Shown: positions 8,539 to 18,444 of the stretch, piece by piece
Layout: each line of letters begins with the position of its first letter
How positions within the stretch are numbered: the stretch's first letter is position 1
Assembly (NCBI GenBank): GCA_946480465.1
Contig: CAMLJY010000046.1
Coordinates: 1-51,208, forward strand
Length of the DNA stretch: 51,208 nt
Source: an uncultured Burkholderiales bacterium
GTDB lineage: Bacteria; Pseudomonadota; Gammaproteobacteria; Burkholderiales; Burkholderiaceae
Direction of reading: 5' to 3'
Notes under the pieces: model-generated
What the model was told of the DNA's origin: nothing
Databases searched by the model: none
What the model saw: the letters and a program-made list of their open reading frames with translations, nothing else
Program-made: the position numbers and the translations under genes

Positions 8539-8563
8539 ATCGGCCACCCTGGGGGTGGCCGAT
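8539..8563. other. perfect 10-bp hairpin between the lipoprotein genes
   Basis: ATCGGCCACC and GGTGGCCGAT pair perfectly around the 5-base loop CTGGG. It lies 38 bases past the end of the upstream lipoprotein gene (8601-9752) and 35 bases before the start of the next (8504). On the transcribed strand no T-run follows, so it is not a classical terminator; it could attenuate, process or stabilise the transcript. Confidence 0.5.
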
Positions 8564-8600
8564 CCTGCGTACTAGGGGGACGGTGGCGCGGCCGGGGCGC

Positions 8601-9752
8601 TTAAAGGCTCTGGCCGTTCAGCTTGACCACCGTGGCCTCTTCGGTGCTCGTGACGGTGCCGCCCGTCGTCGTCTGCATCTTCACCGGGATGCCCTTGCCG
8701 TCGATGACCCACGAGGACATCACGGTGTTCGGCACGCCGCTCATCGTGGTGTCGAAGCGGCAGGTGTTGTAGGTCTTCGTGCCGATCGTGATCTGCTCGC
8801 GCGCGACGAACTTGATGGTCTCGGTGGTCGTGCTGGTCGAGGTGTTCGGCGTGCTCGGCACGCCGGGGATGCCGGAGGTGCTGCTCGTGGTCGTCGTCGT
8901 GCTCGACTGCGTGACCGACTGCCCCAGGCCGAGGCCGTAGTGGTGGTCGACCGACGGCGGGTTGTCGACGCCCTTGCTGTTGAAGGTGACGTTGAAGCCG
9001 CCGACGGAGGAGCGGATCTCCGACTCCGAGCCGTAGCTGGTGACGGCGAAGTCGCCGGTGCGCTTCTCGTAACCCCTGATGTCGCTGTCGATCGTGGTGG
9101 CCTCGCCATCGATGGTCAGCGTGCCGGTCATCTTGATCTGCGTCTCGATCGCCGAGTGGCCTTCGAAGGTCTTCGGGCCGTTCACGGTCCAGACGTGCGA
9201 CACGGTGCCGACCGAGTCGCCGCTGTGCTGGTAGGTGATGTCGATGCGCGTGCCGGTGGACTCGAGCAGCGACAGGTCGTAGCAGTTGTTGTTCGGGCCG
9301 GTCGGGGTGCCGGTGCCCGGGTCGGTCGGCACGATGTAGGCGCTGACCTGGCCGACGTAGACCGGCGCGTCGCCGAAGATGCCGCCCATCACGTAGATGC
9401 CGTCCATCGTGTAGCCCATGTTCGGCTTGACGACGACACCGACGTAGGTGCCGGTTTCCGCGTAGTAGCGGAAGCGGAACGGGTCCAGGGTGGCCGTCGT
9501 CGGGTGGGACGGGAAGAGGGTGGGGAAGGTGGCCTCGGCGAAGTCCAGCAGCTGCTCGGCAGCCTGCTCCGGGCTGGCGGCGGCCGCGACCCTGGCCTGG
9601 GCGCCCTGCGCCCCCCGGGCGGACAGCGCCGTGCGCAGCTGTGCCGCGGCGGCGGCGGGCGTGGCGGTGCTGGCGGACGCGGCTTCGTCGGACCCCCCGC
9701 CGCAACCGGCGAGGAAGGCGGCGGTGGCCAGGGCGATCAGGTGCTTCTTCAT
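8601..9752 (-). CDS. lipoprotein of unknown function, tandem paralogue 2
   Basis: A 383-residue lipoprotein (signal ending FLAGC, Cys about residue 17, then GGGSDE and an Ala-rich linker). It has the same architecture as the downstream paralogue: module EQLLDFAEATFPTLFPSH to YVMGGIFG at about residues 61-128, a short PGTGTPTG linker, then a C-terminal region with KTFEGHSAIET, a Thr/Ser-rich stretch, VIDGKGIPVK and the terminal KLNGQSL. A good Shine-Dalgarno (GGAGAAG) precedes the ATG. The C-terminal region may be a beta-rich binding domain, but no family is recognised. It probably heads a two-gene unit with the next lipoprotein. Confidence 0.8.
   Translation of the reverse strand: MKKHLIALATAAFLAGCGGGSDEAASASTATPAAAAAQLRTALSARGAQGAQARVAAAASPEQAAEQLLDFAEATFPTLFPSHPTTATLDPFRFRYYAETGTYVGVVVKPNMGYTMDGIYVMGGIFGDAPVYVGQVSAYIVPTDPGTGTPTGPNNNCYDLSLLESTGTRIDITYQHSGDSVGTVSHVWTVNGPKTFEGHSAIETQIKMTGTLTIDGEATTIDSDIRGYEKRTGDFAVTSYGSESEIRSSVGGFNVTFNSKGVDNPPSVDHHYGLGLGQSVTQSSTTTTTSSTSGIPGVPSTPNTSTSTTTETIKFVAREQITIGTKTYNTCRFDTTMSGVPNTVMSSWVIDGKGIPVKMQTTTGGTVTSTEEATVVKLNGQSL
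9345..9576 (-). repeat. direct repeat copy 2 (lipoprotein module)
   Basis: Partner of the block at 8121-8352. Differences are scattered single bases (for example GTG/GTA, GCGTG/GCGCG, AAGG/AACG when read on the plus strand). See the first copy for the comparison. Confidence 0.85.
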
Positions 9753-9872
9753 GCGGGCTTCTCCAGGGGACTTTGGGCGAACCCGGAATGCTAGCCCGCC
9801 GCGCCGCCGCGGCGGCTTCGCGGCGGTTTCAGGGGTGTATCAGTGCGGTTTCAATGGCGCGCCGGGCTCAGG

Positions 9873-9921
9873 GCCCGTGAAGTACTCCGGCGCGTCCGAG
9901 CGGGTGTCCCAGACGGTGCCG
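9873..9921 (+). repeat. intergenic repeat, copy A (AGCCTGTGAAG family)
   Basis: The sequence runs from CCCGTGAAGTACTCC through CGTCCGAGCGGGTG to CCAGACGGTGCCG. It shares a 36-base identical core with copy D (26694-26729) and the same outline as copies B and C. The centre CGTCCG-AG-CGGGTG can fold as a 6-bp hairpin if G-T pairs are allowed. It lies upstream of the lipoprotein unit and faces copy B, so the two form an inverted pair in the 278-base gap between 9752 and 10031. Nothing else is recognisable in that gap. Confidence 0.75.
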
Positions 9922-9979
9922 ATCTAGACGCGAAGCCGAAGATGTGGCCGTTCCCCCATCAAGGCTTTGCAACGACGAG

Positions 9980-10029
9980 CGGCGCCGTCTGGGGCGCCCG
10001 AGCGGGCGTGGCGGAATGCTTCACAGGCT
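9980..10029 (-). repeat. intergenic repeat, copy B (AGCCTGTGAAG family)
   Basis: Read on the minus strand it begins AGCCTGTGAAGCATTCC, continues with GCCACGCCCGCTCGGGCG and ends CCAGACGGCGCCG. The core CGCCCG-CT-CGGGCG is a perfect 6-bp hairpin. It starts two bases after the acnA stop codon and would sit in the 3' end of the acnA transcript. Closely matches copy C at 18372-18421. Confidence 0.78.
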
Positions 10030-10030
10030 C

Positions 10031-12760
<2,730 letters not shown>

Positions 12761-12883
12761 TTGACACTCCGGCGCGAAGGGGATCGGAGCCCGCGGCAAT
12801 CAGCAGGCCCGGGCTTCCGCCGATTCTGGCAGTGGGTTCGTTGCGCTACGCTGACCGCCCCGTTTCAGCCCTGGAGTGCGCGC

Positions 12884-13912
12884 ATGTTCGAGACCGCGAT
12901 CGCCGGCAGCCTGCCCAAGCCCGCCTGGCTGGCGGAGACGAACAAGTTGTGGCCGAAGTGGCGGGCCGAGGGCGAGGAACTGGCCCAGGCCAAGCGCGAC
13001 GCCACCTTGCTGTGGATCAAGACCCAGGAGGATGCCGGCCTGGACGTGATCGGCGATGGCGAGCAGTCGCGCCAGCATTTCGTGCACGGCTTCCTCGAGC
13101 AGGTCGAGGGCATCGACTTCGAGCACAAGGTCGAAATGGGCATCCGCCGCGACCGCTACAAGGCCATGGTGCCGCAGGTGGTGGGCCCGCTGCGCCTGAA
13201 AGGCCGGGTGCATGAGATGGAGGCGAAGCTGCTGCGCGCCCACACCACGCGAAAGACCAAGTTCACCTTGCCCGGGCCGATGACCATCGTCGACACCGTG
13301 GCCGACCGCCACTACGGCGACCGCGTGAAGATGGCCTTCGCCTTCGCCGAGCTGCTGAACCAGGAGGCCCGCGCGCTCGAGGCCGACGGCATCGACGTCG
13401 TGCAGTTCGACGAGCCGGCCTTCAACGTCTACATGGCCGAAGCGGCCGACTGGGGCGTGAAGGCGCTGGAACGCGCCGCCGAAGGCCTCCGCTGCACCAC
13501 CGCGGTCCACATCTGCTACGGGTACGGCATCGCAGCCAACCTCGACTGGAAGCAGACCCTGGGCGAGCAGTGGCGGCAGTACGAGCAGGTGTTCCCGGCC
13601 CTGGCGAAGAGCCGCATCGACCAGGTCAGCCTGGAGTGCATCCACTCCAAGGTGCCCCCGGAATTGATGGCACTGCTGGCCGGCAAGGACGTGATGGTGG
13701 GCGTGATCGACGTGGCCAGCGACGCGGTGGAAACGCCGGAAGAGGTGGCCGACACCATCGGCCGCGCGCTGCAGCACGTGCCGCGCGAGCGCTTGATCGC
13801 CTGCACCAACTGCGGCCTGGCGCCGATGGGCCGCGCGGTGGCCGAGGCCAAGCTGCGTGCGCTGGCCGAAGGCGCGGCGCTGGCGCGGCGGCGCCTGGCC
13901 GCGGCCGGCTGA
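12884..13912 (+). CDS. core-MetE methionine synthase (cobalamin-independent, short form)
   Basis: A 342-residue protein matching only the C-terminal catalytic barrel of MetE (full MetE is about 750). Zinc ligands are evident: His209 and Cys211 in AVHICYGYG and Cys310 in CTNCGLAPMG, which bind the homocysteine thiol. Other signatures are SDGEQ-like GDGEQSRQHF, LPGPMTI and QFDEPAFN. It closely resembles short proteobacterial forms described as folate-independent methionine synthases (MesD type), from memory. Those usually have a partner gene (mesX, DUF1852) next door, which is absent here. ATG 12884 has the Shine-Dalgarno GGAG. The gene is divergent from acnA. The methyl donor cannot be told from sequence. 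Confidence 0.82.
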   Translation: MFETAIAGSLPKPAWLAETNKLWPKWRAEGEELAQAKRDATLLWIKTQEDAGLDVIGDGEQSRQHFVHGFLEQVEGIDFEHKVEMGIRRDRYKAMVPQVVGPLRLKGRVHEMEAKLLRAHTTRKTKFTLPGPMTIVDTVADRHYGDRVKMAFAFAELLNQEARALEADGIDVVQFDEPAFNVYMAEAADWGVKALERAAEGLRCTTAVHICYGYGIAANLDWKQTLGEQWRQYEQVFPALAKSRIDQVSLECIHSKVPPELMALLAGKDVMVGVIDVASDAVETPEEVADTIGRALQHVPRERLIACTNCGLAPMGRAVAEAKLRALAEGAALARRRLAAAG

Positions 13913-13965
13913 TCCGCTGACCGCCGCTCGGCTGCCCGGTTAACAAGTTGCTGACACCCGCTGGT

Positions 13966-13971
13966 GATAAT
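13966..13971 (+). promoter_or_regulatory. possible -10 box of a leaderless methyltransferase transcript
   Basis: GATAAT ends six bases before ATG 13978, so a transcript started 7 bases after this box would begin at the A of the start codon. There is no Shine-Dalgarno in front of that ATG. A TTAACA at 13940-13945 is a weak -35 candidate with a long spacer of 20. Confidence 0.35.
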
Positions 13972-13977
13972 CGTCCG

Positions 13978-14748
13978 ATGAGCCCCACGCCCGCGCCGCT
14001 GCGCCCCGACCACGACGTGCTGCGTCCGCACGCACCACTGACCGAGTACTACAAGGACGAGGCCGAGCGGCAGCAGTACCTGCGCCGCATCTTCGACGAG
14101 ACCGCGCCGGACTACGACCGCATCGAGCGTGTGCTGGCCTTCGGCAGCGGGCCCTGGTACCGCCGCCGCGCGCTGCAGCGCGCCGGCCTGGCCACCGGCG
14201 CACGGGTGCTGGACGTGGGCATCGGCACCGGCCTGGTCGCGCGCGAGGCGCTGAAGCTCATCGGCCCGGACGGGCGCCTGACCGGCGTCGACCCCAGCGT
14301 CGGCATGATGAACGAGGTGCACCTGCCCGGCGTGGAGCTGGTGCGCGGCAAGGCGGAAGAGCTGCCCCGGCCCGATGCCAGCGCCGATTTCCTGAGCATG
14401 GGCTACGCGCTGCGCCACATCTCCGACGTGGCCGCGGCGTTCAGCGAGTTCCACCGCGTGCTGCGCCCGGGCGGCAAGCTGCTGGTGCTGGAGATCACCA
14501 AGCCCGAGGGGGCGGTGGGCACGGCGCTGCTGAAGGGCTACATGCGCGCCGTGGTGCCGCTGATCGCGCGCGTGGTGGCGCGCAAGCAGCACACCTCCGA
14601 GCTGTGGCGCTACTACTGGGACACCATCGAGGCCTGCATCCCGCCGGCCACCGTGATGGCCACGCTGCGCGCGGCCGGCTTCACGCAGGTCCAGCGCTAC
14701 ACCGAGCTGGGCATCTTCTCCGAATACACCGCGGTCAAGAGCGCCTGA
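13978..14748 (+). CDS. UbiE/COQ5-like SAM-dependent methyltransferase
   Basis: A 256-residue class I methyltransferase. The SAM-binding loop VLDVGIGTG is at residues 77-85, followed by acidic VDPS (loop 2), ASADFLSMGYALRHI and HRVLRPGGKLLVLEI. The N-terminal FDETAPDYDRI is typical of the UbiE-related group that methylates quinone-like or polyketide rings. It is unlikely to be the housekeeping ubiE, which usually sits with the ubiJ/ubiB genes. It is followed after 47 bases by two flavin-dependent halogenase-like genes on the same strand, so the three may modify one aromatic product. The start lacks a ribosome-binding site and may be leaderless. Confidence 0.8.
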   Translation: MSPTPAPLRPDHDVLRPHAPLTEYYKDEAERQQYLRRIFDETAPDYDRIERVLAFGSGPWYRRRALQRAGLATGARVLDVGIGTGLVAREALKLIGPDGRLTGVDPSVGMMNEVHLPGVELVRGKAEELPRPDASADFLSMGYALRHISDVAAAFSEFHRVLRPGGKLLVLEITKPEGAVGTALLKGYMRAVVPLIARVVARKQHTSELWRYYWDTIEACIPPATVMATLRAAGFTQVQRYTELGIFSEYTAVKSA

Positions 14749-14795
14749 CCACCGCGCCACCCGCAGGCGGCCGTCCCGGGGCCGCGCGTTCCGCC

Positions 14796-16148
14796 ATGAA
14801 TGAGACTTCCTCCCCTTCCGCCACCCGCGCCGAGGCCTGCGACGTGCTGGTGATCGGCGGCGGCCCGGCCGGCGCCACCGCCGCCGCGCTGCTGGCGAAG
14901 CAGGGCCGCCGCGTCGTGATGCTGGAGAAGGCGCATCACCCGCGCTTCCACATCGGTGAATCGCTGCTGCCGGCCAACGTGCGCCTGTTCGAGAAGCTGG
15001 GCGTGCGCGAGCAGGTCGAGAAGATCGGCATGCCGAAGTACGGCATCGAGTTCGTCTCGCCGGACCACGAGCACCGCAGCTACCTGGAGTTCGCCGACGC
15101 CTGGGACAAGAGCATGCCCTACGCGTGGCAGGTGCGCCGCTCCGAGATGGACGAGCTGCTGTTCCGCCACGCCGCCGCCTGCGGTGCGACCACGCTGGAA
15201 GGCTGCCGCGTGAAAGACGTGGCCTTCGACGGCACCGGCGCCGACGTGGCGGCGGTGCTGGACGATGGCGCCGAGCGGCGCTGGCGCGCGAAGTTCGTGC
15301 TGGACTGTTCCGGCCGCGACACCTTCCTGGCCCACAAGTTCAAGGCCAAGCAGCGCAACCCCGACCACAACAGCTCGGCCTTGTTCGGCCACTTCCGCAA
15401 CGCCCGCCGGCTGGAGGGCAGGAAGGAAGGCAACATCAGCATCTGCTGGTTCGAGCACGGCTGGTTCTGGTTCATCCCGCTGCGCGACGGCACCACCAGC
15501 GTCGGCGCGGTGGCCTGGCCCTACTACCTGAAGTCGCGGGAGAAGCCGCTGAAGGACTTCTTCTTCGACACCATCGCGCTGTGCCCCGAGCTGGCCGACC
15601 GCCTGAAGGACGCGGAGCTGGTGGACGACGCGGTGCACGCCACCGGCAACTTCGCCTACGTGTCCACCCACTGCAGCGGCGAGCGCTACCTGATGCTGGG
15701 CGATGCCTTCGCCTTCATCGACCCGATGTTCTCCTCGGGCTTCTACCTGGCGATGCACAGCGCCTTCGACGCGGCCGACGTGGTGGCCGTGCACCTGGAC
15801 GGCACGCCGGCCCAGGCGGCCAAGGCCCGCAAGCGCTACGAGAAGACCATGCGCCACGGGCCGCGCGAGTACTCGTGGTTCATCTACCGCGTGACCAACC
15901 CGACGATCCGCGAGCTGTTCATGCACCCGATGAACCCGCTGCGCGTGAAGGAAGCGCTGCTGTCGCTGCTGGCGGGCGACATCTACGGCAGGACGCCCAT
16001 CTGGCCGTCGCTGTGGGCGCTGAAGGGCATCTACTACATGGTGTGGGTGCGGCACTTCAGGCGGTCGCTGGCGGGCTGGCGGCGGCATGCGGTCAACATC
16101 CGCGACTACGGTGCCCTGAAGGGCGAGAACGTTCAGGCGGTGAAGTAG
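14796..16148 (+). CDS. flavin-dependent halogenase-like protein, tandem copy 1
   Basis: A 450-residue FAD enzyme. The dinucleotide loop VIGGGPAGATAAALLA is at residues 19-34 and FHIGESLLPAN at 51-61. The halogenase signatures are all present: a Lys81 in GMPKYGIEF at the position of the catalytic lysine of CndH/PltA-type enzymes, GWFWFIP (residues 222-228, the WxWxIP motif) and FIDPMFSSG (307-315, FxxPxxSxG). Flavin-dependent halogenases use FADH2, O2 and chloride or bromide to make a haloamine on the lysine. Homologues act on phenols, pyrroles or carrier-bound substrates, but distant members may be plain oxygenases. ATG 14796 (MNETSSP) is chosen by alignment with copy 2. The next gene starts 19 bases downstream. 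Confidence 0.82.
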   Translation: MNETSSPSATRAEACDVLVIGGGPAGATAAALLAKQGRRVVMLEKAHHPRFHIGESLLPANVRLFEKLGVREQVEKIGMPKYGIEFVSPDHEHRSYLEFADAWDKSMPYAWQVRRSEMDELLFRHAAACGATTLEGCRVKDVAFDGTGADVAAVLDDGAERRWRAKFVLDCSGRDTFLAHKFKAKQRNPDHNSSALFGHFRNARRLEGRKEGNISICWFEHGWFWFIPLRDGTTSVGAVAWPYYLKSREKPLKDFFFDTIALCPELADRLKDAELVDDAVHATGNFAYVSTHCSGERYLMLGDAFAFIDPMFSSGFYLAMHSAFDAADVVAVHLDGTPAQAAKARKRYEKTMRHGPREYSWFIYRVTNPTIRELFMHPMNPLRVKEALLSLLAGDIYGRTPIWPSLWALKGIYYMVWVRHFRRSLAGWRRHAVNIRDYGALKGENVQAVK

Positions 16149-16167
16149 GCCGCGTCTTTCTTTCGTC

Positions 16168-17544
16168 ATGGCTGCGAATCCTGAAGCTGCGGTCCACCAT
16201 GGCCCTGGATGGGCTACCAGCCCTGTGGGCGAGTGCGACGTGTTCATCATCGGCGGCGGCCCCGCCGGCTCCACCGCCGCCGCGCTGCTGGCCCGCGCCG
16301 GCCGGCGCGTGGTGATGGTCGAGAAGGACCACCACCCGCGCTTCCACATCGGCGAATCGCTGCTGCCGGCCAACGCGCAACTGTTCGATCGCCTGGGCCT
16401 GCGCGAGGAGGTCGAGAAGATCGGCCTGCGCAAGTACGGCGCCGAGTTCGTCTCGATCGAGAAGGGCACCAGCAGCGAGATCGCCTTCGGCGACGCCTGG
16501 GACAAGAGCATGCCCTACGCCTGGCAGGTGCGGCGCGACGCGCTGGACGAGCTGATGTTCCGCCACGCGGCGAAGCTGGGCGCCGAGACGCACGAAGGCT
16601 GCCGCGCAAAGGACGTGGCCTTCGATGCCGACGGCGCCACCGTCACCGCGGTGCTGGACGACGGCGCCCAGCGGCGCTGGCGTGCGAAGTTCGTGCTGGA
16701 CTGCTCCGGCCGCGACACCTTCCTCGCCCACAAGTTCAAGGCCAAGCAGCGCAACCCGCTGCACAACAGCTCGGCCATCTACGGCCACTTCAGGGGCGCC
16801 TGGCGCAATGAAGGGCAGCGCGCCGGCAACATCACGCTGTGCTGGTTCCAGCACGGCTGGTTCTGGTACATCCCGCTGGCCGACGGCACGGTCAGCGTCG
16901 GCGCCACCTGCTGGCCTTACTACCTGAAGTCGCGCGAGAAGCCGCTGAAGGACTTCTTCTTCGACACCATCGCGATGAGCCCGGAGCTGGCCCGGCGCCT
17001 GAAGGGCGCCGAGCTGGTGGGCGACAAGGTGCACGCCACCGGCAATTTCGCGTACTCGGCCACGCACTGCAGCGGCGATCGCTACCTGCTGCTGGGCGAC
17101 GCCTACACCTTCATCGACCCGATGTTCTCCTCGGGCTTCTTCCTCGCGATGCAGAGCGCTTTCGAGGCGGTGGACGTGGTGCAGGCCACGCTGGCCGCCG
17201 GCCCGCGCGGCGCGCTGCGCGAGCGCAAGCGCTTCGACAAAGCCATGGCGCACGGCCCGCGCGCCTTCAGCTGGTTCATCTTCCGCGTCACCAATCCCAC
17301 GCTGCGCGAGATGTTCCTGAACCCGCAGAACCCGCTGCGGGTCAAGGAGGCGCTGATCTCGCTGCTGGCCGGCGACATCTTCGGCAAGACGCCGATCTGG
17401 CCCTCGCTCTTCGCGCTGAAGGGCATCTACTACCTGCTGTCGCTGGCGACGCTGAGGCGATCGGTCGCGGCCTGGCGCCGCCGCAAGGTCAACATCGAGG
17501 ACCACGGCCTGCTGCGCGACGAGAACGTGCAGGCCGTGAAGTAA
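16168..17544 (+). CDS. flavin-dependent halogenase-like protein, tandem copy 2
   Basis: A 458-residue paralogue of the preceding gene, colinear along its whole length and very similar (for example YYLKSREKPLKDFFFDTIA is shared). Motifs: IIGGGPAGSTAAALLA (27-42), FHIGESLLPAN, Lys89 in GLRKYGAEF, GWFWYIP (230-236) and FIDPMFSSG (315-323). It differs in its N-terminal 20 residues and in scattered positions such as EIAFGDAW. No good Shine-Dalgarno precedes ATG 16168. Both copies keep every halogenase motif, which argues that neither is a decaying duplicate. Substrate unknown. Its stop is 9 bases from the end of the convergent crotonase gene. Confidence 0.82.
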   Translation: MAANPEAAVHHGPGWATSPVGECDVFIIGGGPAGSTAAALLARAGRRVVMVEKDHHPRFHIGESLLPANAQLFDRLGLREEVEKIGLRKYGAEFVSIEKGTSSEIAFGDAWDKSMPYAWQVRRDALDELMFRHAAKLGAETHEGCRAKDVAFDADGATVTAVLDDGAQRRWRAKFVLDCSGRDTFLAHKFKAKQRNPLHNSSAIYGHFRGAWRNEGQRAGNITLCWFQHGWFWYIPLADGTVSVGATCWPYYLKSREKPLKDFFFDTIAMSPELARRLKGAELVGDKVHATGNFAYSATHCSGDRYLLLGDAYTFIDPMFSSGFFLAMQSAFEAVDVVQATLAAGPRGALRERKRFDKAMAHGPRAFSWFIFRVTNPTLREMFLNPQNPLRVKEALISLLAGDIFGKTPIWPSLFALKGIYYLLSLATLRRSVAAWRRRKVNIEDHGLLRDENVQAVK

Positions 17545-17553
17545 CGCAACAGA

Positions 17554-18324
17554 TCAGCGGCCGCGGAAGACCGGCGGCCGCTTCTGCGTCAGCGCGGCCT
17601 GGCCTTCGCGCAGGTCCGCGCTGGCGGCGCAAGCCGCCTCGCGGGCGCGCAGGCGCTGCAGGTCGTATTCGCCGCGCGCGATTTCGTCGAGCGAGGTCTT
17701 CATGCCCCGCAAGGCCAGCGGCGCCCCGGCCAGCAGCGCATCGACGATCTGCCGCACCTCGGCATCCAGGTGTTCGGCCGCGACGCAGCGGTCGAGGTAG
17801 CCGATGTTCAGCAACTCGTCGGCCGGCAGCGTTTCGGCCAGCAGAAACAGCCGCTTGGCGGCCGACACGCCGAGGCGGCTGACGTAGCGGCGCAATCCGC
17901 TGGGGTAGTAGTGCAGGCCGATGCGCGCGGCCGGCATGCGCAGCACCATGCCGTGCACGCCGACGCGGAAGTCGCAGGCCAGTGCCAGGTCGGTCGCGCC
18001 GCCGAACACGCCGCCCTGCAGCCGGCACACCGTGGGCACCGGCAGCGCCTCCACCGCATCCACCGTCTGCTCGAAGAGCTGCGGGCCGGCGGCCGCGTCG
18101 GCATCCAGTTCGCCCAGGTGGAAGCCGGCACAGAAGCTGGGGCCGGTGGCCTGCAGCACGACCACGCGCAAGGCCGGTTCCGCGGCCAGCATGCGGCAGT
18201 GCTCCTGCAGCGCCAGCAGGTCTTCGCCATGCAGCCGGTTGTGGTGGGTAGGGCGGTTCAGCGTGATGGTCGCGCGGCCGTCGGCCAGGTCCAGGCGCGG
18301 CGGGCCGGCAGGGATGTCACTCAT
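17554..18324 (-). CDS. enoyl-CoA hydratase/isomerase family (crotonase-fold) protein
   Basis: A 256-residue crotonase-fold protein. The oxyanion-hole segments FCAGFHLGE and GGVFGGATDLALACDF are present. Both glutamates used by enoyl-CoA hydratase appear altered: the position of Glu144 of the rat enzyme holds Asp (GGATD) and that of Glu164 holds Ala (MPAARIGL). It is therefore unlikely to be a standard beta-oxidation hydratase; an isomerase, hydrolase or lyase role on an acyl-CoA is more likely. The start ATG at 18324 (MSDIPAG) has only a weak ribosome site. Divergent from the MFS transporter, with repeat copy C between them. Confidence 0.82.
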   Translation of the reverse strand: MSDIPAGPPRLDLADGRATITLNRPTHHNRLHGEDLLALQEHCRMLAAEPALRVVVLQATGPSFCAGFHLGELDADAAAGPQLFEQTVDAVEALPVPTVCRLQGGVFGGATDLALACDFRVGVHGMVLRMPAARIGLHYYPSGLRRYVSRLGVSAAKRLFLLAETLPADELLNIGYLDRCVAAEHLDAEVRQIVDALLAGAPLALRGMKTSLDEIARGEYDLQRLRAREAACAASADLREGQAALTQKRPPVFRGR

Positions 18325-18371
18325 CGTGGTGGGTGTGAAGTCGATCGGCTATCGTCGCACGCTGGCTTGGA

Positions 18372-18421
18372 AGCCTGTGAAGCATCCCGCCACGCCCCGC
18401 TCGCGCGCCCAGACGGCGCCG
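18372..18421 (+). repeat. intergenic repeat, copy C (AGCCTGTGAAG family)
   Basis: AGCCTGTGAAGCATCCC, then GCCACGCCCCGCTCGCGCG and CCAGACGGCGCCG; nearly the same as copy B on the other strand. It lies in the 120-base divergent gap between the crotonase and MFS starts, so it occupies or borders their promoters. Confidence 0.78.
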
Positions 18422-18444
18422 CCCTGAACGAAAGAACAACGACG

